NCBI GenBank assembly: GCA_035610365.1
Contig: CM069432.1
Coordinates: forward strand, 229,236,532-229,300,531
Length of the DNA: 64,000 bases
Source: Aquatica leii
Lineage: Eukaryota > Arthropoda > Insecta > Coleoptera > Lampyridae
Direction: 5' to 3'
Shown here: in pieces, positions 33,186-45,399 of the stretch
How the letters are laid out: every line of letters begins with the position of its first letter
Position numbering within the stretch: position 1 is the stretch's first letter
Notes under the pieces: model-generated
Told to the model about the DNA's origin: nothing
Seen by the model: only the letters and a program-made list of their open reading frames with translations
Databases searched by the model: none
Translations under genes and position numbers: made by a program

Positions 33186-34325
33186 TTTATATATTCACCA
33201 AGCTAAATAGCTTGGTTTGAAACGTAAAAGCTTGGTTTGGGTTTCAAAGTCAAGCTTTTTAAATATAAAAGCTGGACTTGACGTTTGTAGGTACAAGCTT
33301 GGCTTAGTTTTTAAGCTTTTTTAAACTTCTTGCTCTTTCCGCAAAAGTATTTTATGGCTTTAGAACACATACCACATACGTGTTACAGCTCACTGCTGCA
33401 ATATAAACGATAACAGCAATTAACCAACTGGTAGCATAGGTTACCTTATAACTTCGAACTGAAGTGAAGGGTCAACGTATCGTCTAGTATACCGAATATT
33501 ATATAATCCATGTTTGTATGTGGATGTAAAAAAAATACTAAATTATTCACGTGTAGTAGGAAAGGTAATGGCATTGGTAAGAGCCACAAAATACTGCCCT
33601 TACAGAGTATTCACAATGCGAGGTTTGAATGTGCGTATACTTAATGACGTGTTTCTGCTTGACTTCTGATTGATCCCAAGTTTTCCTGGTGTGTTCTAAA
33701 GTGCTATTTCCAGTTAAAGTTTTCAAGCCGGTTTTGTCTATTTAAATAAGTGAAGATTGACTTTTTATTTTAACCATGTGGTAAATGCTGTGAGATTCGT
33801 ATTTGAAAACGTCTTTATGTATTACGTTAATTATGGTTCTCTTTAATTATCCGTCATCCACAATAAAAAAAGTTAGTAAAATAATTACAGCAAACACCAA
33901 TTTTTATTTCTTTATATTTACACTGACCTAACTTAACAAAATGCACTTTGTGTACTCGATTATGCTTATCTGCGGTTGTAACCAAAACAAGACTACAGCT
34001 TAATAAACAAAAAAACGTTGCAATGTAAGAAGTATAAATTATAAATTTAGCTTTCTTAGAACTGCTCAATTTTTGTTTTGATTTCTTCACTTAACGCTGT
34101 TTACTAAAGTAATTTGTGTAAATTGGCTTCAATAAACTTTATGTTAGGTTATAAATTTTACATCAAGATAATATTATTTTCAAGAGTTTGAAAGCTTGAT
34201 CTGTAAAAGCTTGGCTAGGCTAATATTGAACTTGGCTTAATTATTCAAAAGCTTAGTTTCATGTTTCGAAAACTTGGATTGATTTCAAGCCAAGCATTTG
34301 AAAATCAAGCCAAGCCTGTGAATTC
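33186..34325. repeat. Two clusters of AAGCTTGG-type repeats
   Basis: Clusters at about 33196-33325 and 34185-34325 contain many diverged copies of AAGCTTGGCTT in both orientations, 0.86 kb apart. Between them I see no gene. They may be arms of a foldback or satellite-like element. Confidence 0.5.
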
Positions 34326-34453
34326 CTAGTTTTATATTTATACTTAGGTATTATTTTTCAAGTTATACTTTTCCGTGTTATTTTTATTATCAAATTTACA
34401 TTAATTTAGTAATAAAATTAATATGACCTATTTTGCATATTTCTTTAGGTACG

Positions 34454-34742
34454 TTAAGCTTTTCGCGACTACGGCCGTACAAGTACGATTTTCAATTGCG
34501 TCTTAGCCGTACGAGCGACGTACTAATACGTTTTTCAACTCTACTCGCCACTCACTAGCCTCGTACGTTTTGAGATCATTCTGGACTCTAGTGTGACGAC
34601 TGACGTACATTTACCTACTACGGTTTTTATATTCTGAGAAACTGGGGTCGTACATGTACGGTTTCTTGATGTCTCCTGATAAACGCGTGACGTACAGGTA
34701 CGTCTCTAACGGGAGCGCGGTTGCCGTACATGTACGTCTGAT
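34454..34742. repeat. Cluster of palindromic CGTACATGTACG-like sites
   Basis: Exact or near copies occur at 34474-34487, 34649-34660, 34690-34702 and 34724-34736, plus weaker GACGTAC forms between. The cluster begins next to a TTAA (34454-34457) and lies downstream of the piggyBac transposase stop. It is a candidate subterminal transposase-binding region, which is inferred. Confidence 0.55.
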
Positions 34743-35007
34743 ATTTTCATCGAGAAATTCATTAACAAAACCAAATTGAATAAAAAATAAAACAAAAAAA
34801 TAAAATAATAGTTTATTCTAAACCAAAAATAGCATAATGTAACGAAAAAACTTAAACAAACGTAATATAAAAAATAAAATAAAAGTTTATTCTAAAAAAC
34901 GAACGTAATATAAAAAATAAAATAACTTCTATTCTAAACCAAAAAATAGCATAATGTAACGAAAAAAACTTAAATAAACATAAACAAAATAAGTAATAAA
35001 GTCTTTT

Positions 35008-38000
35008 TCAATATTTCAGTTTGGTATGGAAATCTTGAAGGCACGGTACCACACATAATGGTACATCACATTCTTTGCACATGTAGCGCACATCCTTTCT
35101 TTGACGTTTTCTAAGCCGGGAGTTGCTGCATACATGACACTTTCGTTTAGTTCTTTTTCCTTGTCCTGGAGTTTCCGGTATGAGAGAAGGAAAATGCCTT
35201 TGTGCTAGTCTCAGGGGATTATCGACCGTTGGTGGTTTCTCTGCTTTTTTTTTAAATGGCCAAATTTTTAAAAAATTTGAGGGACCACCGTTAATTTGAA
35301 TTCCTCGAGAGAAGGTTTCTTTCCTGTTTTCACTTCGTACATCACGAACGAATTATAATATGTTAGGTCCATAAGATGAAAAAAAAGTTTTTTGTACCAC
35401 TTCAATGACTTACGTGCGTTTTTCACGAAACTGATCTACCTTATGCATTGCCTTATCTATTGCACCCATGTTCTGATTATACTCAAGAACAATGTGAGGT
35501 TTTTTTATCGGCTTTCCGGTTTTGTAGTTGGTTTTTCCGGTATTCTTTTCTGCAGCAGTGTGTTACATGCCAGAGTTAAAACAATGTCACTGCCTGAAAT
35601 GAGGTAACATAAACGATGTTGTGCCGGTTGCTCAGTGGAGACGGGATGGGTTATATTTTAAAATTCCGTGATAACTTGAAAACGAGATTGACATGAAATC
35701 GAAATAAAACGGTAAAAGACTCAAAAATCGGTTAGGGCGCCAATCAAGGTCACGATGATCGTAGCTTCCGGACCCCTGATAACCCGAAAGCTCATCTGGT
35801 TGGTTACAACCCCGGAACTTGCCTTGAGTTGTAACTATTCTGAAATACACTTAAAAACAAAAATTACGTACGCGGCAGCTGAATGAATAAAAGCTCTTTA
35901 CAGTTTAACAATTTAACATTTATTGACTGAATATTTAAAAAAAAAAAATAATGAATATCAAACAAATTCAATTAAAAGAAATGAAATAATCATAAGCAAG
36001 ACACAAAAAAAAATGAACAATCTGAATACAAAAACTAAAATATATAAAAAGAAAATAATACTAATAATAGCGTTAACTCGTCTTTTTCAAATAAAACATA
36101 ATAAAAATAAACTTCAAGGCCTTGACCGCATAAGTAATAAACAAATTCAAATAAAATAAAAATACACAAGTTATAAAATATACGTCCGAAACTTTGCTTC
36201 GAACTAAACGTTCAAACAAATTATAGTTTACATATCGTTACATTACGTTACATTATCTCCTTTGCATGAATATGATTTACTTTTACATACACACAAAACA
36301 AAATTAATTAATTCGAACTTCACGCAAACACCTTCAAGTGTTTCTTGAAATATTTAACGTTAGCCCTAATTCAATCGGCTCAAATCAAAGCTTTTACTTC
36401 ATATCAATCGCGGTTCACTACACGGTAATACAAATTCGTTAAATACCTTTACTCAATTGTAGATTCCAGGTGAACTACGGGCCACAGTGGTTTCAGAAGG
36501 CTACGACTTTAGATTGAACTCCGGTCGCTCCAGGTGTTCAGTGGTCGAATACAAGCTCGGTGGAACCCCCAAACAATAGAATACCGGCGGAAGATTTATT
36601 TCACAATATAATTTAAGCCGCACAACGGCGAAGAGAAGGATTTTTCCACACAAAACATCGAAACTAAATTCCTCGAACGTGAGTTTTTATTATTGGAAAC
36701 CATGAAGTCTATTTAAACCGTAAATTACGAAATTTGAAAAATCAAACTTTTCCACCACTACACTTAATTTTCACGGTTCCAACTTCCGCGGCATTACATA
36801 ACGATAGGGTAAAAGTACCCTAACCACTCAACTACATCACGGTACCCGGTACTTCTTAATTGCCTCCGAAAACAATAATCATCCCCAAAACAAAATTTTA
36901 CCTCTTTTAAAACTTCCTATTCCCACTTAATTTCATGAACTTGCGCCGTAAAATCTTTATAAAAGATAGAACATTAAACGAACTAAATTAACAAAGATGA
37001 AAACTATAATTGGCCACGTGAATTCTATCACGTAGACCTATGACAGGAACATTTCTCACCAAAAACGCTTACGTCGCTGAATTGCAGGTGGTTCACAATT
37101 GCGCTCAATAAAAGAACTCAACATAAACAAAGTAAAGATACCAAGAAAAATTGATCAAATTACATTCCAAAAGGAAGTCATAAATTATATAGAATTGTTA
37201 TTTTACTGAGATAAACAAGTAAAATACTAAATCAAAATCAAAACCACGGAACTTAATGCATTAAAAAAAAATACCAGTAATAATTTTGAAATAACTTGAA
37301 ATACAAATAAACTTAAATCAGACGTAATAAAATAACGAGCAAAACGTTTTTGATGCTAACATTGAACTAATCAATCGAAAGAAAAAAAAAAGAAAACGCA
37401 ATTTTAGCCAGTTGGATCTACTTACGGGGTCTTACATAAAAGATCCACTGCTAAAAATCCAAACGCAGGTTACAAGTGAAAACGGTAGAGAGCATATGAA
37501 TAATTCTCTGGTCACACCATTTGATTGCAAGTAATTTGTCCGTGTGTGTGGCTATCCAATTTCCCTTTTCAACATTCCCAAATTGTGGCATACCTTTACG
37601 GTTTGAGCGCACAGTGCCGCATCCTCTTGTTTTCCTTTCCAAAAGATAGTGGAAAAGTGTTAGGCTTGTGTACCAATTATCTACATGTAGGATATGATTT
37701 TTGTAGTAATAAGGTTCCATCAGATTGTTCACGATATCCCCGCTCACTCCTAAGTGATCAGTTAGCTCAATATTTGTGCTCTTGCCAGTGTAAACGATAT
37801 AATCCAGCACATATCCCGTTTCAGCATCGCATATCTCAAAAAGCTTTATGCCGAAACGGTTTCTTTTGGCGGGGATATATTGTTTGAAAGCCAACCTTCC
37901 TTTATAGAGAATTAGACTTTCATCTATTGCCAAGTGCTGAAAGGGGTAAAATGCTCCTTTGAATTTCGTTCTCAGTGCGTCTACAATTGGCTGGATTTTT

Positions 38001-38628
38001 CGTAAAGGGTCTTCTTTATCTAAATTTTTGTTATTCACGAAATGCAGAGCACGCAAAGTTTGCAGAAAAGTGTCACGACTGCAAATTTTGCCAAAAAACG
38101 GTGTTTCTGTGAGGGGATTCGTTGTCCAGTAATCCGACAATTTTGGCTTTTGAACAATTCCCATAAGTGTGCATAAACCAAACAAAACATACATCTCCGA
38201 GATGTTTTTATCCGTCCATGTTTTATATGATGAATATCTTTCTATCAATGTTGTTCCGAAAATATTGGTCTGCTCCGTGATAATAGACATCAAATTGTTA
38301 TCAAAAAAGTGTAGGAAGTAATCAAGTTCGGGCGAATCTTCTAAAAATCCTAGACTCCCATTTACCCCGGAGTTCGAATTATCAAAATTCATATTAAGAA
38401 GAACGAAATTGTCATCAAATCGCCACTGAAACTTCGGACCGGCATTTCTAGCAGTGTTTCCGCTCATTCCCGTTGTAGCAATGTTCACTTCTTCACTTTC
38501 TTGCTCCTCAATTCCAATATCCTCAGTTTCGAAATTGCTGGAATATTCAATTTCGCTTGGCAAGTATTCGTCTTCGCTTCCTAGTATGTGCTGAAGCTCT
38601 TCGTCGAAAGGCCTCTTTTTGAAGCCAT
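35008..38628 (-). pseudogene. piggyBac transposase, split and frame-broken
   Basis: The likely ATG is at 38628; the reading frame proper runs from about 38610 to 37451 after a 1-nt shift in an A-run. It has an acidic N-terminus, then the piggyBac DDE core: D in LAIDESLILYKGRL, D in LHVDNWYTSL, D in AIKWCDQRIIHMLST. The gene then stops. Its continuation is at 35593-35008, with TGKPIKKPH, YNQNMGAIDK, LMDLTYYNSFV and a C-terminal Cys-rich domain (C-H-V-C...YMCKECDVPLCVVPC), ending at 35008. The two blocks are separated by about 1.86 kb. The C-terminal block has at least one more frameshift. All three catalytic Asp residues remain. Likely inactive in this copy unless the gap is an intron. Confidence 0.88.
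35594..37450. mobile_element. 1.86-kb intervening DNA inside the piggyBac gene
   Basis: It lies between two halves of the same transposase. On the minus strand its end TTACCTCATTTCAG/G looks like a splice acceptor, and a GTAAGTAG is found near the other end, but an in-frame TAG precedes that donor. It is less AT-rich in places and contains TGTAAGACCCCG near one end and a TGGCGCC-type stretch (about 35728), which would suit an LTR with a primer-binding site. I cannot decide between an intron and an inserted solo LTR or partial retroelement. Confidence 0.4.
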
Positions 38629-41600
38629 GATAATAAAAAAGTAGGACGCTCTACATGTGCACACACAGACTGCTGTTGTGGTACATCTATTATTTAGAGG
38701 GGCATTCATACCCTATACCAGGGTAAAAATCCCATACTTGTGAGATATATGGCCAAAAGAGTGTATATTTAAATTTTTTTTTCTGAGACGTAATATACAA
38801 AAATTAATAAACAAAGTCTACTATTATTCAAAGAGTTTAATTGAAAAACTATAAGTGCACCAGAAATGCCCCTTAAAACCCGATTCTAATTTTTTATAAC
38901 CAGTTAAGTTTGGGTGCGGCATATATCCCACTATTACCATACTTTCTACATGAAGGCAACGTGTACACTATACGCATTAAAATTTAGCCAATGCTATTTC
39001 GAAAGTTAATTTTTTTAAATCTGTAAATTTAAAATAAATTATATTTTTTTATTCAACTTAAACTGTTCTAGAACATTTTTATTTTATATTTATATTGCTT
39101 TTACATTATTAACGACCTAACTAGGGCGGATAGTTGTATTTTTATCTCTGATTCTTACTATCTTTTAAGCTTTGCCTGTTTTAGGCTGTTCGTAAGTGTC
39201 TTTTGTAGTGACGCATTTCTTAGATTTAAAAGTTAACTATTGTGATTTGAAATAAATAAAAAACTTTTTTTAAAAAATTTTTTTGTATAGAAAATTTGTT
39301 ATATTCCTTTTCAAATTGACATCTTTGTCTTCTTCCAACAATGCTGTTTTCTGTTGATGGATATTAGTTATTATTGTTGTCTTTAACACAGAGATTTTAA
39401 TAAGCTTAAAAAGAAGTTTTTCTCCCTCGCTATATGTTTTTCATCCTAAAATATCTTCTTTGAAGAAGTAATGTTCTTGGACGTAACATTAAATTCTTCT
39501 GTTAGTAATTCCTGACACCTAAGATATCGTTCAAACGGCTTAGCTTTACCATTGTGGTTTTATTAAAATTTCATAATTTTAGCCTACAGCAAAGTATTGA
39601 AATTGTATAAGAAAAAACTAACCAAGTTAAAAGTAACAATCTGAGTAAGGGTTGTTGTGTAGAAGATTTATTTTAAAGACACTTTTACTTTTTTTAGTTC
39701 TAGTACAATATATTTATTTATCTACTGCTTGAAATAAAACATTTCATTTTAGTGCTGCCGATTTAATAATGTAATTGTATACAATATTACTTTTTGTTTA
39801 ATTTACAAAGGGTATAAACGATACGGCGAATAACCTCCACAAGGGATTTGCTATGGGGTTATAAAAAGTTAATCTCTCGAGAAAACTATGCATTACACAC
39901 TGTAACTGTTTAAGAGGAATTACACGTAACGAATGCATTAAAGTATAATAATTTACCGACAACTTATCGTACGTATTCTGTTAATAATTTTTTTCTTCTT
40001 GCAATATCAGATGATTAGTGTAGCAAGATTACAAATTCGAAGCAGATTAGTATTTGAGTCAATTGACACTTTCATCAGCTTATCGACCTCGGGATTTATC
40101 CTATGTCCTCTAACCCTTTATTTCGAGATCAGTACATTCTTAACGTAGATATTAGCAGTTGAGTATAATGGAACAAATAAATTCTGTTAAATTCCGAAAT
40201 GTTCCCAGTTGGTTCAGTACACGCTTGGGGAATTGGGAAAGGACCAGTTAATCGAGGGTTGAAGTAAGAGATTAGGGCATTAGTCAATTATTTGGCGTGT
40301 TTGCCACTAGCCCCTACTAGTCTAGAAGATATTAAATATTTTTAGAGTTACTACCCTAATACGGTGCACATGTGAGTTTATATCATTCTCTTAAACGCTC
40401 TCTTGAATGTAAAACGTCCAAATTATTCTAATGCTTCGTTATATAACAAAAACCATGTATGTATGTATATAATAATAAATAAATCATTGCGGGTATTTAA
40501 TACCATTTTAAACACAAATTCAATAATGATTACGCTGTAATAAATAAATTGGGATAACTAACTCATTGATTTTTGTCAGAATTTGTAACTTTCAATAACA
40601 GTTTGGAGTGCTAAAGAATGACTAATTAAACAGGATTAAAATACTTCAAGCTACACACTGAAATGCAGAATCGACTTATTAATTATAAAACGACATTCTT
40701 ACTTGCTTAAAAATTGTTTACTCTTTGTTTTCTTGTACTGCATACCTACTAATAGTATTATTAATGTTAATCTTTCATGTAAGTAGATAATATTGTATGT
40801 TTTTGAGAAACTGGATTACACTCTATATTAACATATGTATGTATTTTTTAAATTTATTAAAAATTGGTAACTACTACTACTAATAGTCTTTCCAATAGAA
40901 CTTATACTTGCCTAATTTGGTAGCAAAGCATTTACAGAAGAACCAATAATTCAATTCTTGACACTAAGAAATCAAAATAATTTTTTATTTGTTCTGATTG
41001 TTTTACTTACAAAAAAGGACTATGATAGATAAAACAAATATAATGCTATTTTCATTTTAATTAATCCTAATAGGTTAATTATCCGACCATTTTATTCAAT
41101 ATTGTAATAGTGTATTAAACATATTCTATAAAAACCTTATAAACAAGTTTTTTTATACTAGTTTTTACAATTCGCGCCTTTTTGGGCCAATTTTATCCAA
41201 AAATTAAAAATTATAAGCATCTAGTAAGTTTTGTAGAGATTACTACTAAAGATTTTCAAATTACTTGTCAATTAATTAAAATTAAAGCACTAATACCAAT
41301 CTTGTAAAAAAATTATACCCATTATTTTATAGCACGCAAATATTTTTATTAAAACACGCAAATGACGTCATTTTACATATTTTAATAAAATCTATTAAAG
41401 ACGAAAATTAGTTTAGAAAACAACTGGCAAAGTCGGGAGTTTTTAATGATCGAGTGCGCCAAAATGTCTTATGGAACCTGTACTTTATACTATTTTTTCT
41501 ATTTGGAAAATTATATGTAAAAATAAATTTACATTACATATTTCTTTTCGTTTTATTGATTAGAGAAAATTATTTTTTTTAATAATAAGGTGGCAACGTT

Positions 41601-43916
41601 GTAATTTAACATTTGTATATCTAAATTGGATAGTTGGATTGCTGTATTTCAACTGTCAAATAACAGTATTGCCAATCTAACAGAACCACAGTTCGGGTGC
41701 TATAAAATGTTACTTTAGCCAACTCAAACGAGTTCTTTAAAGTACCAAAACAGAACACACAATATAAAACACGTAAATTACAATTATCTTACTTTTATAT
41801 TACGACGTTATTACAACTAATTTTATTACAAAATACATATACGATATTGATAGTATTCTAATAGAGAAAAACCAAAGAGCTAAGATAAGAGTGTCGACTT
41901 TTATCAACGATTTTTAGCATATACATATGTATACAGAATATGTAATTAAAAAATGAAAAAAAAATACGAATAGATGAGTATCGCTTCCAACACAATTATT
42001 TATTGACTTTAGGCTTTGTAGATGATGACGTGCTATTTGTACTACAAGATCCAAGCGATTTGTCATGTGTGATAAGAAAACTCAGTGGCGGCTAGTGGTG
42101 AATGGTGCCAGAGGGCCATTTCACTATTACAACTTTAAAAACGCATTCTTACTTAATAATTAAAAAAAATATATAAAGAAGGACATGTATGTGACTACAA
42201 AATTTTAAATTTGTTAATAGAAAATCAAATAAAAATTTAACAAAACAGTTCCGTTTAAGTTGTAAGAACAGTTTTTGAAAAAAAATGGTTGAAATTAAAA
42301 ATAGTTGAATCACAAGAGAACCATAAGAAAAACACTGTTAAAAAGACAACAGACAACAACCGATAAAATTATAAACAATAAAATCAAAACATTATGAAAG
42401 AAGCATACATACATTTGAAAAAAAGATTAGAATGAAAAAGAAAAATGACACAATGAGTAAGCGACGGCAGTGGTAACTGCTCAAAGAAAAATATGTAATA
42501 GTCTAAATAATTTTTAGAATTACTTGTTAATACTAATAAATTTAAATTTTTTTATAAATTTGTTTGAAGAAAAAAAAGTGAAAACGATTTAAAATAAAGT
42601 AAGTCAAAATTAATTTTATTTTTGTTGTAGAGCAATGTTCTGTTTGAAATATATCCAAGAATCGTTTGCAAAACTAGGAAAAGTACAAAACATGTTTTTT
42701 TGCAATAAATTTGTATTTGTGACTAACTGCAGGTTTTAATTTTTAATAAAGTCTATTAGAAAAAAAAAGTGATTTAAAAGTGCTGATCACACTGTGTGAT
42801 TTATGAAATAATATAATTATTACATTATTTTTATGTATAATATGTAAGCAATATGTGCTAGTACTAGTCATTTATTTTTGTATAGCTGTATCTATTATTT
42901 TTTTGTACTTAATACTTTGAAAACTGTGCATGGGAATATTATTTCCAAAACCAAAAATTTGACCTCTGTCGAATTCGCTTAAGTGGCAGTCAGTTTCACG
43001 CTGTCGTACTCTAGCTATAATAACACTCTTAAAACACGTTAAACAGAAAAACTACAATACATAACAATATTAAAATTAACCAAGGCACACACTATAGTAA
43101 AGTAATAGAAACAAAAAAACGTTAGACATATCATTACCACTTAATTGATTTGAATAAAATTTTAATCATTTAGTCTAAGTAGCTAAAACTTTCTGCCAAG
43201 TTTGATCACAAAACTCCCACCCCTTCTTGTTGTTGCAATTTCAATGTCACACAGCATATTTAATCAGTACTCTTATTTAGATACTAATACGGCCAAAGAG
43301 GTAATGTTTAATACACTTTGAATAATAAGGCACTGATGAGTCCTAAATCAATTGTTAGTTTGGAATTCTTTAAACAAAATTTTGTATAAAAGACCTATTT
43401 TTTTGAGTAAGTTTAGTGATGGTTGTTGAAGTTCTGGAATAGACAGTATTTCTATAATTCGTTTAATACCATAGAAATAATTTTAAAATTATATAATAAA
43501 AAACAAATGCAAGCAAGTTTGATAGTTTTTTTTCTGGCAATATAGTTAATAATCCTTGTGTTTTTATCAATCTTTTGTGAATAAAATTAGTACGTTCCTG
43601 CGAGTAGTTAAGAAGGAAATGGGTCAAATGTGAAAAATATGATTTTTCAGGAAAACCACTTTTCAAAGAATTTTGGTTTTCTTGTTGTAAATCTATTTTA
43701 GTAATTAACTCTTTTTAAAGTTTTTTATTTGACAACTGAAAATAAAATAAATTGAATTTAGAAGGCTAAGAACTGTCAAAAGTTAAACTATTTTAAAAAA
43801 TCAGGCGACTAAGAAAGTTTGTGTTGTTTGTTTTGATTTGGTGTCGACGTTGTTTTTGGTTTGAACAAAAATCATTTTGTTTTGTTATGACAAAACCAAA
43901 AGAATATTTAAGAAAC
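38629..43916. other. AT-rich non-coding DNA
   Basis: No gene was recognised. Near 38700-38760 and 38925-38945, sequences such as GGGTAAAAATCCCATA and ATATCCCACTATTACCAT resemble the GGGTAAAAGTGGGATA at 31052 and may be remains of pogo-type ends. A less AT-rich island lies at about 40060-40330. Confidence 0.5.
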
Positions 43917-45269
43917 TGTTACAAGCTTTAGCTGGTTACGAACCTGCACGGCCAACTCTCAACAGTCGGAGAGGGGGTAGGTCTTCTAGAAATATATATA
44001 TAAGATAATTAAGGGCGCCAGAGCCTGTCCAAAGTAAGTTTCTGCCTGCTCACAGCAGAAATGGTAATAAACTTGTAACTATGATGTTAAGTTCGTAACT
44101 GCTGAAAGAAACGACGAAAATGGAAAAGAAACTCGATCATTAACAACAATGGTACTTTAATTCCTCTATAAAAATAAATGTAGTAACAATTAAGTAGTTC
44201 AATATAAGTCCGTGCTGCAGAGAATATAGAACAGAGGACAGCAGCAGGATCGGCAACTTACACTACACGTCAAACAAGCGTGTAAGGACTATAACATGTA
44301 TATAATTTTATCAACAAGTAACATTAACAATGATGATTGATTGTAGATATAGGCAGCAAGCGATAAGTAATTTATCTAACTTAATTTAGTAACAAACACA
44401 AGTAACAAATCAATTAGCACGTACAATTAGCAAATATAACAAGTCGTGAGTACACCGTAGCGATCACGTATAAATAAGAAAAAAAAAATTGACTTACCAA
44501 GTTCCAGAGTGCTGTCAGAAAAACGTTTTTCCTACGGCCTCCTACAATTAAACTTCCTGAAAAATATAGACGTGTCTACCTGGCGACTCACAAACTACAA
44601 ATAAAGACACATTTAAAGGACAGTAAACGAACCGACACTTATCGTATGCTGTTACATTACGGTACGAATATGATGGTATTAAACAATTTCCTCCGAATAG
44701 AATTCCATCAAATCCAATAATTAGGATCTTCCGGATAAGGTAATAGTCATCGGTGTTAAGTTACGGCCTTCGACTCGAATTCCCTCGTATTCGATAATTA
44801 GAATCTCCCAAATAAGGTGATCGTCACCAAAGTTAATTTATGGCCTTCGAATATTTGTTTGAAGAAATAGTAATACGAAACGGACTCCTCATTAATAAGT
44901 AATAATTAGAACTAGATATGCGCACGTGGCGGAAGGCTGTCAAAATACAAGAAATTACAACGAAGTTTTAATAAATGAAAAGTTACAATCTTACCCGGTG
45001 TGCACGCAAACAAAATTTAAAATGTATTTCACTTATTGATTGATCACCATGGTGGTGTATAATTGTAGAAGAGGTTTACTTGTCAAATCCACCGGCCATT
45101 TCAAGTAGTTTCCAAGTTGAAGAGCACGTCGTAAATGACAGTCACGCGTAAAAGATAGTTAGCGGTTGTCAAAACTCGAATCTAATTTCACGTCGCAAAT
45201 CCATAGGCGTACCTAACGAAGATTTCAACCGTAACAACAAAGGCGTACTTAATGAAAATTACCGTCACA
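43917..45269 (-). repeat. 3' LTR of the retrotransposon
   Basis: On the minus strand it starts TGTGACGG and ends CTTGTAACA. It differs from the other LTR by a handful of changes, for example two extra A in a run near 44480 and a few changes near 44830 and 45000. The G-rich polypurine tract adjoins it at 45270-45280. Confidence 0.95.
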
Positions 45270-45280
45270 GATTCCCCCCC
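45270..45280 (-). other. Polypurine tract
   Basis: Minus-strand GGGGGGGAATC stands directly before the 3' LTR, the usual place for plus-strand DNA priming in LTR elements. Confidence 0.8.
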
Positions 45281-45399
45281 AGCAAGATAAAAGCGTGGAG
45301 CGAGAATAACGAAAACAAAGCTAAAATGAAGACAGAAATTTAGGCATACGCCAAGGACAGAACCCTAAAATCCAAAACCAACCCAATTCCAAGAAACCC

